A stretch of 64,000 nt of DNA from Monosiga brevicollis MX1. Its lineage: Eukaryota > Opisthokonta > Choanoflagellata > Craspedida > Salpingoecidae. The translations under genes were made by a program, and so were the position numbers. Positions 9,801 to 23,190 of this stretch are shown here, one piece after another; positions within the stretch are counted from its first letter, which is position 1; the number at the start of each line of letters is the position of its first letter. The notes beneath the pieces are model-generated. The model made no database searches, was not told the origin of the DNA, and worked only from the letters and a program-made list of their open reading frames with translations. The DNA lies in contig NW_001865041.1 of the NCBI RefSeq assembly GCF_000002865.3, positions 578,421 to 642,420 of the forward strand, written 5' to 3'.

Positions 9801-12800
9801 AACGCCACGTGCAGTTGTGTAGTTATCGCCAGGTGCCGTTCCGCGATCCTTGTCATCGTCGTTGGCCAAGCGGCGCTCAGCCAAGGCTTCCTACTCTCAG
9901 ACAACAGGCGATCCCATTTGCGATTCGAAGCGAATGAGTCTTGATGTGACGGAGCCATCAGTTTGTTTCCTGTGGTATTTGCATCCAAAATGTTCCGCAG
10001 GAGCCATTCTCGGGACAAATGCTTCTGGTGCATCACGGAGGAAGAGCCGGCCCTGGTTCGCCAGACAGACCGTGTCTCGAATGGCGTTGAGGGAGTTGGC
10101 AAAGGCAAATAGAGGCTCCATGGGCTTGTCCTTTTCCCGTTCCTTGGCTTTATGAATGAAATGGGCGGCTACATCTTCCATCTAAAGCCAAGTCGCCCGC
10201 GCGTTAGACATGGAGGAAAGGCATTCAGAGAGCCACAACGACAACGGCTTGGGCCGACCTGGAACGCCGCAGTTCCACTGGAAGATGTAAGTAGCGCGGT
10301 CTTGGGCGGGCGCTCGCCCTACGTCATGGTTCAGAGCGTGAGTACACAGACAAGAGGCCGATCCTGATTACGAAGATCCTCAACTGAGAAAGCAAAACTA
10401 TTCACGAGGGTTGCTCGTCATCTCACCTGAGCCACACACGAGAGGATGAGCGAGTGCGACTCATCGCCAATGTCGAGATAGGTGGCCAGGAGCACGGAGA
10501 TTTCCGTCTGAATGGCGAGCCACAGTTGTTTGAGCTCATATTTGGGCGTACTGTTGGCCGCCGTGGTCGTCTGCGTGGATGAGCAAGGTGACAATGAGAA
10601 GTCAGCTACTTTGATCAGCAGTTTGGGGCGGGACCGCAGATATAAATAGGTTGAACGCTGGGCAAGGACACGGCACTGACGTGATCAGGTTCCAGCCCAA
10701 AGTTGCTGACGCTGATGCTATCATCTTCACGAATCGAAGTCATCGAGCCTTGACCATGCCGCAAGCTTGCAGCCCTGTCCCAAGGTTGCAGTCAAAAGTG
10801 TGTTTTTGTTTTTGATGCGTGAGTCATGGCACATCAAAGGGTGGATAGAAGAGAACAGGACACAGAGGAAGACAAGTCAAGTCGAGCAAGGCGGGGGGAG
10901 AGAGCGGCCACGCCCACCATGATAAGGCCTCCTGCGTCAAGAGCGGTACGCCCAGCTCTCCGTCGGTTGTTATAATAGTGGACTAACGGTTTTGTGGTTT
11001 GTAAGATCCCACGCAATGAGAAATGCAATGCAAAACTACAAGAAAACGTATGTTGCATGGCGATCAAAGGCGTACTTTGCTGTTTTGCCGGTTGGACAAG
11101 GCCAGCAGGCAGGCATGTGCTCGTAAAACGCGCCGAAACTGAAGCAGGACTTGAGAAATGGCGTGAAAAAAGACGTGTGGCGACAGGGCCTGAGGCAACA
11201 GCGGCCATCCCAAACAGCCAGCCCCACCACATACAACAAACAGAGAGATGAAAGCGACGTGAGATGACATGTGGATTCAACGATAGTCTCAGCTCTACGC
11301 TGGCAGGCCACGGGGGTGCAAAGCACCCAAACAACTCACCACATTATCCTCTGCGCGCACGGAGATAGCGTTACCGGCATGGGCGCACAGTGGCACAAAT
11401 GCGAGCGCAATAAGAGAGCGCGACAGTTTGACAGAACAGTAGAGAGCGTGAACAAGAAAACCAATACACTCTGCCCGCACCTTTATTTTGTGTCAGGATG
11501 GTGCGATAAGCGGGAGACCTGCCAGCCCCGGATATAACGCCACAAGGACACATTTGAACATGGTAGAGCTACCAGATTGCAGAACGAGATCGAGGGCCAA
11601 AGTCGGATCGTTTGAGGCGCAAGACAGACTTTGGCATGTGTTCAACTAGATCACGGCGCACCACAGATAGGGCACGGTCCTTGAGGATGCTGAGTTCGGT
11701 GCGCAGGTGGGCGCCAACCAGATTGATCACGTCAGTAACGCGGCCCAAAACGGCCAAGGCCTAAAGAGTAAGAGAGCGCGCAGGAACAGAACAGAGCAAG
11801 GTGAAATGTGGAAGAAGGCGGAAGGGGTGCAGTGCAAGGCTGGACCAACGCGCCGGGGCACGCGCAAGAACGCTGCAAGCCCTGGCACAATACCCGACCT
11901 GCACGATAAAGGCCAAGCATTGCTTGACATCTTTTTTGGGATCGCCTTCCGAGGGCTCGGGCACGTTGAGAATGCGATCGACCAGATTGTCACGCTTCTC
12001 CGCATCTGCAAAAGCCAGCCCAGCCAGTAAGTCCGAGGTTCGAGACACATCGTGTGGGGTGCTTTGTACGCCAGGCTTTGTCTGACACGATCAGCAGAGA
12101 GGCAAGGGTCTTTCTTTACCTGAGCTATTTTGCAAAAGTCCGATGAAATCATCCATGTAGTCAAACTGTTCGCGTGTGGACTTGTCACGGAGAAAAACAA
12201 TGTTCATGAGCTCTTCCAGGAGTTCGAGGTGCAGGGTTTGGCGCCGGCTTTCGAGCTGAACACGGAAATCCTGAAGAGCAACGACGTCGCGAAAATCTTG
12301 AAGCTTGCGCAAGCTCGAAGACAACAGCAGAGCGGCGTGCACGTAGGATCGGCGCTGCAGGAACTGGTCCACTTGCGCGGGAACCTGCTTGAGCTCTGCG
12401 ATTGAATCAAGGATTCTATAGGGATTGTTGCGCCCAAGCTGAGTCAGACATTGCGCAGAGTGCCCAGTCAAGTTTGAGGGAGTTGCGCAGGACGACGTAC
12501 TGGATAAGATGTTTTTGTTCTTGCGATTCGCCCCAGAGCCGGTCAATCTGCTTTTGCTGGACCGTGAGCATGGTCCGGGAGGCCGTCAAGGCCTCGCGCA
12601 CAGCAACAGCTTTCTACGCTCGCAAGGTCAGAAAGAGGCACGGCATTGTCGGTGAGATTTGTTGGTTATACCACGCGGCCGGTCAGCGTGAGGTGCAACC
12701 AGTACAGTTGAGATGGGTTGGGCAAGCGCCGAAGGAAATGACAGCAACGAGTCGTAATGCTGACCGCTTTGGCACTGTCAATGTGCTCTGTCATGTCCAC

Positions 12801-13244
12801 AAAGGAGCGTAGTGCTCGGTAAAAGCTCTCGCTGTGCTTTTCCACGAGCTCCCCAACCTGACAGGCACAAAACCAAGGCGGAAGCAGTGTGTTGAGCAAT
12901 AAGCTGGCATGCGGAGGCTGCATCTTGCTGCGCCAGGGTTTAGGCGTGGCCCAGGCAAGCTTGATGTGTGGGTTGTGGGATGCGATCTGACCTGGAGCTC
13001 AACCTTCTCCAGTTGCTCCTCTAGCTGCTGGCGCTTCTCCTCACGCTCGCGCAGCGACCCGCTCTTCGACAGCTGCAAAGGTCAAGAGGCGTTCGGCCAA
13101 TCACCAAGTGGCAAGGAAAGAGTGAGTGGGAGTCTGAATAGCAAACATTGGATTCAGACTTGAACAACCTACGTGGGCAATGACATCAGCGAGCAGGATG
13201 GCTTCATCCTGGTCCATGGTGGCGCGAATCGTTCGAATGGACAT
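6849..13244 (-). CDS. EXOC4: Exocyst complex subunit Sec8 (EXOC4)
   Basis: Long multi-exon minus-strand gene. Exon 1 (13244-13173) encodes MSIRTIRATMDQDEAILLAD. It joins in phase 0 to LSKSGSLREREEKRQQLEEQ (coiled coil), then VGELVEKHSESFYRALRSFV and VREALTASRTMLTVQQKQID. A block near 12430-12130 reads ILDSIAELKQVPAQVDQFL and then DFRVQLESRRQTLHLELLEE. These track the human Sec8 N-terminus (DEIENIKQVPQKLEQCM, LRLELHSKKMNLHLVLIDEL). C-terminal exons near 8330-8110 (NIRSMGQLAESLTWLLDYVK), 7610-7520 (ADAVETDPRIIDLNRNLLAV) and 7120-6980 (MQYYDLLFLTERDIIASIL) match the Sec8 C-terminus. Sec8 is part of the octameric exocyst, which tethers secretory vesicles to the plasma membrane. An in-frame stop precedes the ATG, and a strong pyrimidine tract ending near 13285 suggests an intron in the 5' untranslated region. 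Middle exon limits (8900-12050) are only partly resolved. Confidence 0.9.
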
Positions 13245-14244
13245 GGTGTCGGTTCAGTCGATCAAGCAACTCGCAGTCTTCGGGCAGAGGCAGAGACAAA
13301 GAAAAAACCACAAAAAAAAAAAAAAAACCAAGAGGATTGGAGCAGCAGCGATGATCTTGCAGTGGCCTGCTGCTTCAGGCAATGACCAACGCCCAGCCGT
13401 TGTCGGCGTCACTCGCGCGCGCTGCCAGCCACCAGCCAGTCGATGAGCTTCTTTCCGACAACCACCCTTCAAATATCATGACAATTTTATCTGACATCGC
13501 ACACAACAACGGTCAAGCAAAGAAGAAACCTGTGTGCTACCAACTGTATTTTCCATCCTCCAATAGCCACTGTCAGTGAGAGAGAAAGAGAGAGACAGAG
13601 AGAGAGACAGAGAGTCAGAGAGAGAGAGAGAGAGTGAGTGAGTGTCCGATGGAGCTCTTGATCTGGGATCGCGTACCCGTCACCACTTGAGCGCGGTTCT
13701 GGCTCAATTGGTTGGCGTTCATCGGGTCCGACTTGGGCAGGGAGGGGCGGCCTGATGCATTGTTGGGTTTGGGGCGCTGGTCTGATCGCGTTGGGTCACT
13801 CACAGTCGTCTGGTCTGGGGCACCCTTTTGTGTTGACACAGGACAGCGCGTGGCTGTCGGATGCTCGTGCCGCCCATTGCTGTCACGCGGAAAAACCGCC
13901 ACCGGGCACCTTTTCTCTCGGTGGCCGGAACTGGTTGCAGTATCGCACATTTGATACATACTTTTTGCCATTTGTGCGCAAGGTAGCAGCAGACATGTCT
14001 CCCCTCTCGCTTGGCTCTGCGTTATAGAGGACAGTTGTGCGCCAACGTTTTAGCCGTTTGTGGCAACGTCACTGTTTGATTGATCCTCACCAGCACTGGG
14101 TGCTCACCTCTTTTCATGCCTGCCGGTGGCCTCTTTGTTATTCGATGCAAAGCAAAGCCGCGGAGCGTTGGCAACGAGCGCCAGCTACACGCCCCTTCTC
14201 GGCCTTGAGCACCGCCCTCGCGTCACGCGAGCAGCACCGCCGTC
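13245..14244. promoter_or_regulatory. Divergent promoter region of EXOC4 and MROH1
   Basis: One kilobase between opposite-facing start codons. It contains a GA-rich simple repeat and the probable EXOC4 5' untranslated exon with its intron. An open minus-strand frame at 13615-13971 exists but cannot be spliced in frame to the EXOC4 start, so I do not call it coding. Confidence 0.45.
13575..13642. repeat. GA-rich simple repeat
   Basis: Imperfect (GA)n run with CAG and TCAG interruptions, inside the EXOC4/MROH1 divergent spacer. Confidence 0.85.
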
Positions 14245-14324
14245 ATGCCGCGGGAAGTGCGCATTGGTCCCGACCCTGAGGTCATTGGCACCGAAGGACA
14301 AATCGATGGTCAGTACACTTAAAA

Positions 14325-14355
<31 letters not shown>

Positions 14356-17300
14356 CCGATTACTGGGTTCCGTCCATGCCTTGGGTGGCACAGTTCTGCC
14401 TCCACGCCTTTCCTGCGCTGAACTCGACACGTGCTAACTTTCTTCCTCTCCCTCTTCTCGCCCTGGCCTCTCTGCTGCTTTGCAGACATGGTCATGGCGC
14501 TGATTGAGCACGCCAACGATGCCGTTGTTTCTGTTCGCCAGGTAGGTGCTCTCAAACTGCGGTTTGCCTTGGACCTCTTGACTTGTTAATACATGCCGAT
14601 GCTCACCCGCCAATAAACCGCAGACCTTTCAAAGCTCCCTCAAGGACATTGGTCGCCAGCAGCCCTTGCTCCTGCTCAGCTCCTGTGAAACATACCTGCA
14701 CAAGCATCAAAAGGTTTGTCTTGGCCTGCTTTTCGTCATGGTGCCTTTCTTGGTCGGCGATGCATTTGCACTCACATTGATGGGGCTTGGTATGATGTGC
14801 TGCCGCTCTTGACGCGGCACAGCTGGAGATGGGGCACCGCATCTTTTTGATCCAGCTCATGCAGGCTATTGTCGGTGAAATGGGTGATCGGTAAGATGAG
14901 CTGCGCCTGCCTGTGCTTTCTCCCTTGCAACTCGCGTCCGCGTGGAGTGCAATTTCCAAGCTTGCATGTCGCTCTATCTGACCATTCGAATCCCGCAGCA
15001 TGCCGCCTCTCCTGGCTCAGCGTCTTGTGCGTTTGGCAGCGCACGAAATGACCGTGAAGCAAGAGGTGGGCGCGCATACCCCTTTTCGTTCATCCAGCCA
15101 ACCCAGTTTGCTTGTCGTTGCCCACCTGCTGGGGGCCTTCCAGGCCGGCGATCACACTGGGTTGTTTTCATTTTCGGGCGCTTGGCATTTTCTATATGGC
15201 CTCTCACCGGTGCAACTCATTGTCCGGGGCTCGACAGATCATTCCCGAGTGGCAAAGCGCAGCATCAGGCCTTCTCGTAGCCTGTGGTAACGTCTATGGC
15301 GACATTGTGCTGCAAACGCTCAAGGACATGTACCAGCCCGGCGTTGTACCACACTATTTTGTGCTCAAGACGCTCGGCGACTTTGCCGTCTCCAACTATG
15401 TTGCGGTGGTACCCTCTTTGTCTGAGCTTATCGGTCGCAGTCTGCCGATGCTGGGCATGATCAAACACGACAATATGCGATGGGTCTTTGCTTTTGCATT
15501 TGCCAAGTTTGCCGAAGCCATTCTCAACTATCTGGCAAACATGGACCGGGCCACCGACAAAAGCATCACCATTGACCGGTTTTCCGAATCCATGTTCAGC
15601 GCTTTTGAAGTCTTCTTCAAAGTGTGGCTCAACTCGCGAGAGGCCAAGGTACCCCATGCCCTGCCCTGCCCACCTGGCTCTGCCTCCTTGCTCCTTCATG
15701 TTTGGCCTTGACACTGATACTTGAGGACCATTGGGCTCACCCAGCCTTTGGGTGTGGCTGTATTTGTGTATGTGCGGAAACTATTGTGTTTTGCCTTTTG
15801 TGCCTCTGATGGTCTCAGCTTCGCCTGCAAGTGGTCGAGGCATTGGGTGTCATGTCCCACGTGCTGTCGCGCGATAAGCTGGAGTCACTGACACCGCGTC
15901 TGATTCCGGGCATGATCAACCTGTACAAAAAGTTCACGAGCGACATGTTGCCGCTGACCAAGGTTTGTCCCGTGGCCTCCCCTCAACCCTCGCGCGCAGG
16001 CTTTTCTCCATTTGCTACAGAACTGTCCATGCATACGCCGTTGAACTTAGCTCCATCTCACTGCCTGGTGTGGTTTGAACCAAACTATGTGGTGAAAGGG
16101 CCTGTGCACCGTTCTGGACGCCTGCACGCGCGGAGGTGACACCATGCTGGAGCCTCAGCTTGAGTTCATGCTCAACAGCTTGTATCCGCTGCTCCAATAC
16201 CCGCCCTCCTTCCAAGATCAAGCGGGCATGCGCAACTACAACGAGTTGCTCCGCTGCTTTGAGAAGCTCTGTAACGCCTTTTCCGATCGCCTGTACGTAT
16301 TTTGATAAAGCTTGTGCTTCGCTCACAAAAAGGGTCAGAAAGCAATCAAAGCGCGTGTATCGTGTACCACGTGGTGAGCGTTTGATAGGAGTGCACTTCA
16401 CCGACCTCTTGTTTGCAGGCTTGCCTTTATGTTCATCAAGCTCGAACAACCAGAAGAGCGCAGTCGCGTGGGTGCACTACTTGTGTTCAAGCACCTCATC
16501 AATGCGTGTGGTGAGATACGCCAAACAAACGTCCACATCCCTTTTATTTTCTGCCCTTGCCCGCACTGTCTGCTTTCACCCTAACCAACCTCGTCTCTTC
16601 CCACTCTTACACAGATGAAAATTTGCGCGACAAGCGGGAGCTAATTGTGACCGGACTCAAGCCTTTGCTTGAGGATCAATCGCTCAAGGTGGGGGCTGAA
16701 TCCGCTGTTGGCCCGTCCCTCACCAACTCCTCCTCGTAGCCTTTGTATTGTAAACTTGTGAGCAACTGGTACACTAACACGCTCTTCTGGCAGGTTCGAC
16801 AAACACTGGCTCAAGTGATCATTGCCATGGGCCATCATGACTACCTGCACCTGGAGGGTGGCCAAACGCTGCTCAAGTTTATCGTCCGCCAGTGCGCGCT
16901 GGTTGAGGTAGGCACGCGCTCTTGGTGTCCACCACGTGGGTTGCAGCCATGCATCACAATAGCGAGCAAATTTGATGCTGGCACGCTCTCAACCAATGCT
17001 TTGCCGGTCGAGCAGGAGGTCGATGACATTAACAGCCCCAAGAAACGCGCTGGCCCAGAAGACGTCACCGTGCCACAGCTTCGTGCCATGTGCGACAGCA
17101 TTCTGTTCATGGCCACCAAGACAATTTCATGCATGGAGCTGGTGCGTCACCCCTACCCTGGCCTTGTCCGCAGCTTGTCGTGACAGTGTTTTGTCGCATC
17201 GACTTGACTACGCCATGTCGTGCATTAGGTGCTTTGGCCGTTTCTTTTTGAGTTTTTGGTGCCCTTTGAATATACCGAGGCCGTGCCTACTTTGTGCAAA

Positions 17301-20300
17301 TGCTTGACCCACTTGGCCGACAAGTTTAGCGAAGCAGAAAGTGACAACTATGACATTGACTTTGAGGCCAATGTTAATCTGCCCCGCCCACAGGAAATTC
17401 TAGCTCGCTGTGTGGTCTTGCTCCACGATGCCAAGTACCGCCGGCGCGGCTGGGAGCTGCTTCGTCTCCTTCAGGCCATTTCCGTCAACCTGCACGAGGA
17501 GGTTGAGGTATGTGACTCACTCGAGCCTGCTGCAGTCTCGGCTCTGTGACTGACGTCTCTGGGATCGCACATTGCTGCCATATGTCTATTAGGAGCTATG
17601 GGATGAGGTCATTCCCAAAATGATTGCATATTTGGATTTGCACCTGGAGGGCGAGGAAGAATGGAAGCCCGATGCCTGGGAGGATTTGCTTCTCAAGTTT
17701 TTATCTCGCTCTCTCGATGCCATCAACGAGGAGGAATGGATTCTCGAGGTAAGAGCTTATTTGCCAGTCAACCCCACGTCAAGCTTTGCGCATGGGTGGG
17801 CCATTCACTTTGATCGATCAACTCGCGTGATACCCACCTTAGGTGGGCCGTGCGCTGGGCCGACATTACGTGCTCTATCCTGGAGATGCCAACGCGCGCA
17901 GCATGCTATCCAAATGTTTGGGCGTGGTTTTGCGCAAGTCGGCCAAGAAGGACTTTATCGAAACGCACTTGGATAAGGTCTTTCTCTCTGTGGACCACAA
18001 CAGCCAGGTCGAGCGTGAGGGCTGTGCCAAGGGCATTGGATTTGCCGCTTCATCCCACCTGGACATTGTTATTGAGCGCCTGCAAGCGCTTCAAAAGCAG
18101 GAAATGGTTCGCAAATCGACCGGATTCTTGGGCATGATGAAGGACAAGAGCGAATCGGATGTCAACCGCATCAAGGCAACTTTGATGTTGACCTACGGTT
18201 ACGTCACCTTCTATGCCCCGCCCCAGCTCATTACCTCCCGTATTGAAGTCAACATCCTCGCCACCATCATGCCTCACTTTGCCAACCCCCGCGAGCGACT
18301 GGTCAAGGAGAACTTGATCCGCTGTGTGGAGCTCATTGGCAAGAGTTTGCATGATGATCACCTGAACAAGGAGCAAAAGTTTGTCATGCACCGTCGCCAG
18401 GAGGTGCTGGACCATATGGAAAAGTACATGCAAGCAGAGCCCTTGAGTGGTGTCACGACCCGCACCCGACAGCTTTGCATTGAAGCCTGCTCCACGCTCG
18501 TCCAGCTTGAGCCTAAGCTGTCGGATGAGCAGCTGCACCAGCTGCTGCAAATTGCCATGTCCTGTGTCTTTGATGCCGCACTCGCGCCAGAGGACAATAA
18601 AGAACAGATGGAGTTGCACCGCGATGCGCGACGCAGTATTGACGAGCTGCTCTCCATTGTGGTGGCGAAAGACTGCACCGCCATCAGTTTGCAGAATCGG
18701 TTCAACCAGATTCAGCCCTGGCTGACGTCGGCGACCGACCATCAACGAGAATGGGTGGCCGACCACTACTATCACATGTTGCAGGCTCTTTACTCGGAAA
18801 TTCGCAAGCATTGCAAAGCCGGCGAGCAAAAACCACCCTTTGACGGCTTGGGCAAGTTCTTGGCCGACCTCGTCCCGCGCTGCGCCGACCCTGTGCTCGC
18901 CGTGCGCCAGAATGCTCTTCGTTCCGTACAGGCAAGTGACGTTTCTTTTATTTTACTTTGATCTCAAAATCCCAATCAAGCAAAAGTGACTTGAACATGA
19001 ACCCCTCGTTTCAAGTTGCACGTGCAATTGCACTTGGATTCGACCGACTGACGCAACTCAAATTCATTTTGTCCTTTACGGGGTGTGACAGGTCTTGCTT
19101 CGCGTGCAGCAGGCGCTGGCCGGCGAGCTGGACGAAGAGGACCGCATGATTGATGTACGACACTGCCCTGCTGCATCATCTTGATTGAAACACTGTGCAG
19201 ACAGGGCCAAGGCAGAGAAGGGAATTCTGGGTCTCTGGGCATGCCGAGTGTGCATCAGAGAGATTGACCGGCTTGTGCACGTGTTGATGACTATTGCAGG
19301 CTCTGGATCAGCTCATCGAGCGCGCCGAGGATGGAGAGGCGCAAAGCCTCTTTTCTGTTGTCAACGACTTGGCCAAGGTCGGTGTCACACAGCGTCGTGC
19401 TGTCAGTGGGCTGTGGCACGTCCCTGACCCCAACTGTGTGTGATCGTGGCTTTATGACAGGTGCTAGCGCGCAAGGTGGCTGAGACTGAGCTCTTGGGCT
19501 TTCTTTATCCTCTTCTCGAGGGTCTTCTGGACCGCCAGTGTGATAGCGCTGACGGTTCCTGCGTGGTCATCAACGGCATCTTCCGTCTACGTGGGGCTGA
19601 ACTGGAGAATGAGACAGATGCCATTATCGATGCCCTCCATGCCAAGGTACGCCCACATTTGTCGCCGTACATCCTGCTTGCCTTGTCATCTCGTTTTCGT
19701 CCTGTCCTTTTTCCATCATTGCAACATTCTTGTGCCTTCCTACTTTTGAAATGGGGACGAGCCCTATCATTTAATCTGGTTTGTATTGTTCTGACTTTGT
19801 CTCGACCCAACCTGCAAATATCGGCATAGATGGCGATGGTGTCACAGGAGCGAACGCACACGGGTATTCTGCGTGCCATTCGAACACTGGCCACCCACCA
19901 CCTGGAGCTGGTGACCAAAAAGTTGCTTGCGTGCGATCTGCCTTACCCTGAGCACGTGGTGGCCACCTGGCACACTTTGGCCGGAGACGCTACCTTGGTC
20001 GAGCAGATCATGAAGGGTACGGCCTTGCGTGGCTGCATGTGAGCTCTGCTTCACCATAGCCTCGTTGACGTCATCTCATGGGTCTTTCAATCTTTGGGCA
20101 TGCCTTGTTCTTGATGCTTGGGCCGACAGACCTGATGGCCATGCTGAACACGGCGCAACCGTACGATGCCAAGGACAAGTTTCAGCTCGATCGACACGCC
20201 ACACAGCCGCCCATGAAGGCCATGTGCGGCTTGAAGGAGATTTTATCGGTGGAAGAAACAGGGCCTTTGACCAAGCAGTACTACGCTGAACTTCTGACGG

Positions 20301-22598
20301 TTCTGCTCTGCCGTATCACCTGTTCTGTGAACCTCAAGGCTAGCAAGGTGAGGTGATGCGATGTTCTTCTCGAGCTGGCTGGACTACCAGAATAGTTCTC
20401 GTGTCGACGATGCGCGGCCCATCAACCTTGCCGAGCACCACCATCTCACGCCCTGTCGACTCGGTGGCTGTTGACGTGAATAGGGACTGTCACCGGGCAA
20501 AGATGCCGTTGACGGGCTGCGGAATTTTGTGGACCGCAGTGAAAGCACTTACATTCGCGAAGCTCTCGAAGCCGAGGATGTCGATGGCTGGGAAATGTTT
20601 ATGAACGAGACAGAGATGACTGAGGTGTGTTGAAGAGCAAGCAGACGCAGGTGGACGTACAGCGGGCCTTTGCTCCACAGCGCACCTGTAGGAAAGCACG
20701 ACAGCTGCAAATGCCATCCTGGTGAATCTAACGTACACATGCATGGTTGTGCATTTGTTGCTTGAATGCAGGCGATCATGATTGTGGTCAAGGCCATTTG
20801 CGAGAGCAACCCTGAAGCGGTGCCGCTGCTCGTGGCATCCTTTGACCCCGTGCTGAAGAAGGTGTATGACATGCAGCGCATTGCTGGCGCCGCAGTTTAC
20901 GCTGAGATTATCAATCAGCAGTGCGCTGGTCACACAAACCTCATCAACAAGCTCAAGAACGGTCTGCTCAGCAAGCTCGTTGATACAAATCATGGTATGC
21001 ATTTTTAGAATAGCGTGTAGAGACGCCGAGCTTTTGTGGCTTTTGATGGGATGGAGCGCACGGCTCATGGGTTGCGATGTGATATCTTGTAGTGGTGCGC
21101 ATGCTGTGTATCCGAGGCTTGGGCAATGTGTCCTCACTGCCGGAGAATCATTTGCGCAAGCATTCGACTACGGTTCTCTCGGCCATGATGAATGGCATGG
21201 ACGATCGCAACGACCCCAACGATGACATTACACTCGAGGCGATGCGCGGTCTGAGCAAAATTTTTGCCAAGGTATGTCTGTGTTCGTGCGCGCGGGGGTG
21301 TGCTTGCGTGCAATGGAGCCCTTAACTTTGGAAGTTGGCTCCTGTCTGCGCGATGCACCCTTCCATTTCTCATGTCTTTTTTATCCTTTTCTTTTGTTAT
21401 AGGTGGAAGAGGATGCCATTCGAGCAATTTTGATCAACATCTCACTTCGGATACGGCCTTGCTTTGACAACGTAAGGCTCAGAGATGTGATCGTTTGGGT
21501 CCGCCTGGGCTTTGGTCGCTCACCAATTTGTGTGGTTGCATAGCCCAAGCCCAATGTTCGAGGCGCGGCAATGGAGTTGTTTGGCAACTTGGCGCGTTTT
21601 GGGGATGGACCATCCAAGGTTCCCTTCCTTGAGCAGGTCAGCATGCAGGCCTCATTCTTGCTCATTCGCGTTGGGGGCCTGCATGGCCATCGTCAAGGTG
21701 ATCAAGGCCTGTGTAACTGAGCCTGTCTCGGCCTTGGCGTGCTTGTGTCGTCTAGATTCATTCCAACATCATCACGTTTCTCATGCACGTGGAAGACGAT
21801 TCCGTGGAGATTCAGGTCGTATTTGAAAAGCATGGCTTGGAATGCAATCTTTTTGGATGCGCTTGTTTGCCGTGTTCGACGCCCTCGGCGGAACGGTGTC
21901 ATGATTTGTTGTGCGCAGACTGACGTTTGGGTTGCTGGACTATAGGTGGTCGTGCGCGCCGCTCTCAAGAAGCTAGCGCCGCTGCTGGATTCGCCGGAGC
22001 TTGTCGAGTGAGTTGACGGGAGGGGGATATCCATTTCTGAAGCTGCGATATGCTGTTGCTGACCTAGTGCAATGCATGTACAGGTGCTTTGATGACCATT
22101 TCAAGGAGGGTCGCACATTCCATTATGGCGAGCTGCTGAACGACTTGTCCAAGCTTTTTGTAGGTTTTCGTGCTGAGTTGCTTGCACCAAGCATGTCGCC
22201 TTCCCCCAGTGGCATGGCACTGACATAACTGCTGACGGATTGTTGCAGATCAAACTCTTTCCAGACAAGATTGGATTTTACACCATGACGGCAGTCAATT
22301 TTTTCCGATGTGACTGGCAGCCCAAGCTGCGCGCCAATGCCGTCATGCTGATTGGGTTCTTGCTGGGCAACCTGCCCGACGATCACCGAGGCGAGATCAC
22401 CAAGGAGCATGTGTGCGGCGGTATGTCCACTTGAGCAAGCGCATTGGACTGGGTAGAACCGCATGACTTGGCTCATTGGACTTCACCCCTTTTGCGCTGG
22501 GCCTGGCTGATATAGAAATGATTCGGCTGTTGCGTGATCCCAACCCGCAAGTGCGCCAGCGCACAGCCGAGGCCATGAGTTTCATGTGGGAATATTAG
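14245..22598 (+). CDS. MROH1: MROH1-like HEAT-repeat protein
   Basis: More than 20 exons spread over 8.4 kb. Exon 1 (14245-14308) encodes MPREVRIGPDPEVIGTEGQI and splices to DMVMALIEHANDAVVSVRQ. Later exons read IIPEWQSAASGLLVACGNVY, YLANMDRATDKSITIDRFSE, LRLQVVEALGVMSHVLSRDK followed by SLTPRLIPGMINLYKKF, and VRQTLAQVIIAMGHHDYLHL. The large exon starting near 17844 includes RKSTGFLGMMKDKSESDVNR, and the end reads LLRDPNPQVRQRTAEAMSFM then stop (22596-22598). These match human MROH1 in order (for example LVVEALGPMSHLLPSERL, RKSIGILNIFKDRSENEVEK, LKDPAPEVRTRAAEALG). The family is built of HEAT repeats and has been linked to lysosomes or WASH-type trafficking in other organisms; its exact role is unsettled. 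No membrane segment is visible. Confidence 0.88.
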
Positions 22599-23190
22599 TA
22601 AATTTTGTTCTTTCTTTTTTAGGCCTGAGGCAGGTTTTCTCGTCTTCCTTCTCTTTGCACAAAGCCGGCAACGGTAGCGCGCTCACGCCTTTTTGAGCGC
22701 TGTATTTGGCCGCCTTTTCTTTATCTTGTCTGTGTGAGTGTGCGTGTGTAATTTCGGCCTTTTTCATCTTGTATTCACGCGTCAGTCGCTCTCTTCCCTT
22801 GCTTAAGAGCCGTGTCACATCTGATGCTCGCTCGCTCCCTTTCTCTTCTCCCATGCGCGCCCCTATTTGAGCTGACTGGCCTTGCTGGCGCCGTGCAATG
22901 ATGCCAACATCATTTTGAAACCAAGAAACCAAAAAAAAATTAAAAAATTCAACACAAACACAAAAATGTCTGCATTGTCAGCTTGAGCAGGTTATTACAT
23001 GCGTTGTGCATGCCTGAACGCATTTTTGCTTTTGTGCCTTCGATCGGATGAACGGACAGTTGGCAATGGGTGCGGCCGTGTTTGATAGCACGCTCGTTGT
23101 TTAAGCATCACATGTGGGGACGACAGGTGGGGCGATCTCGTATGGGATATCAGCTAGCTCCGCCACCGGCCCCTGCTTCTGGACGGCAGA
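22599..23190. other. Spacer between MROH1 and the GT61 gene
   Basis: Pyrimidine-rich then A-rich sequence after the MROH1 stop, fitting 3' untranslated sequence followed by the next promoter. No supported gene. Confidence 0.5.

Noticed and set aside
13615-13971. Open minus-strand frame (SDPMNANQLSQNRAQ) as the first coding exon of EXOC4
   Set aside because: Splicing to the next acceptor near 13285 meets a stop in every frame before the MSIRTIRA start, so it can at most be untranslated leader.
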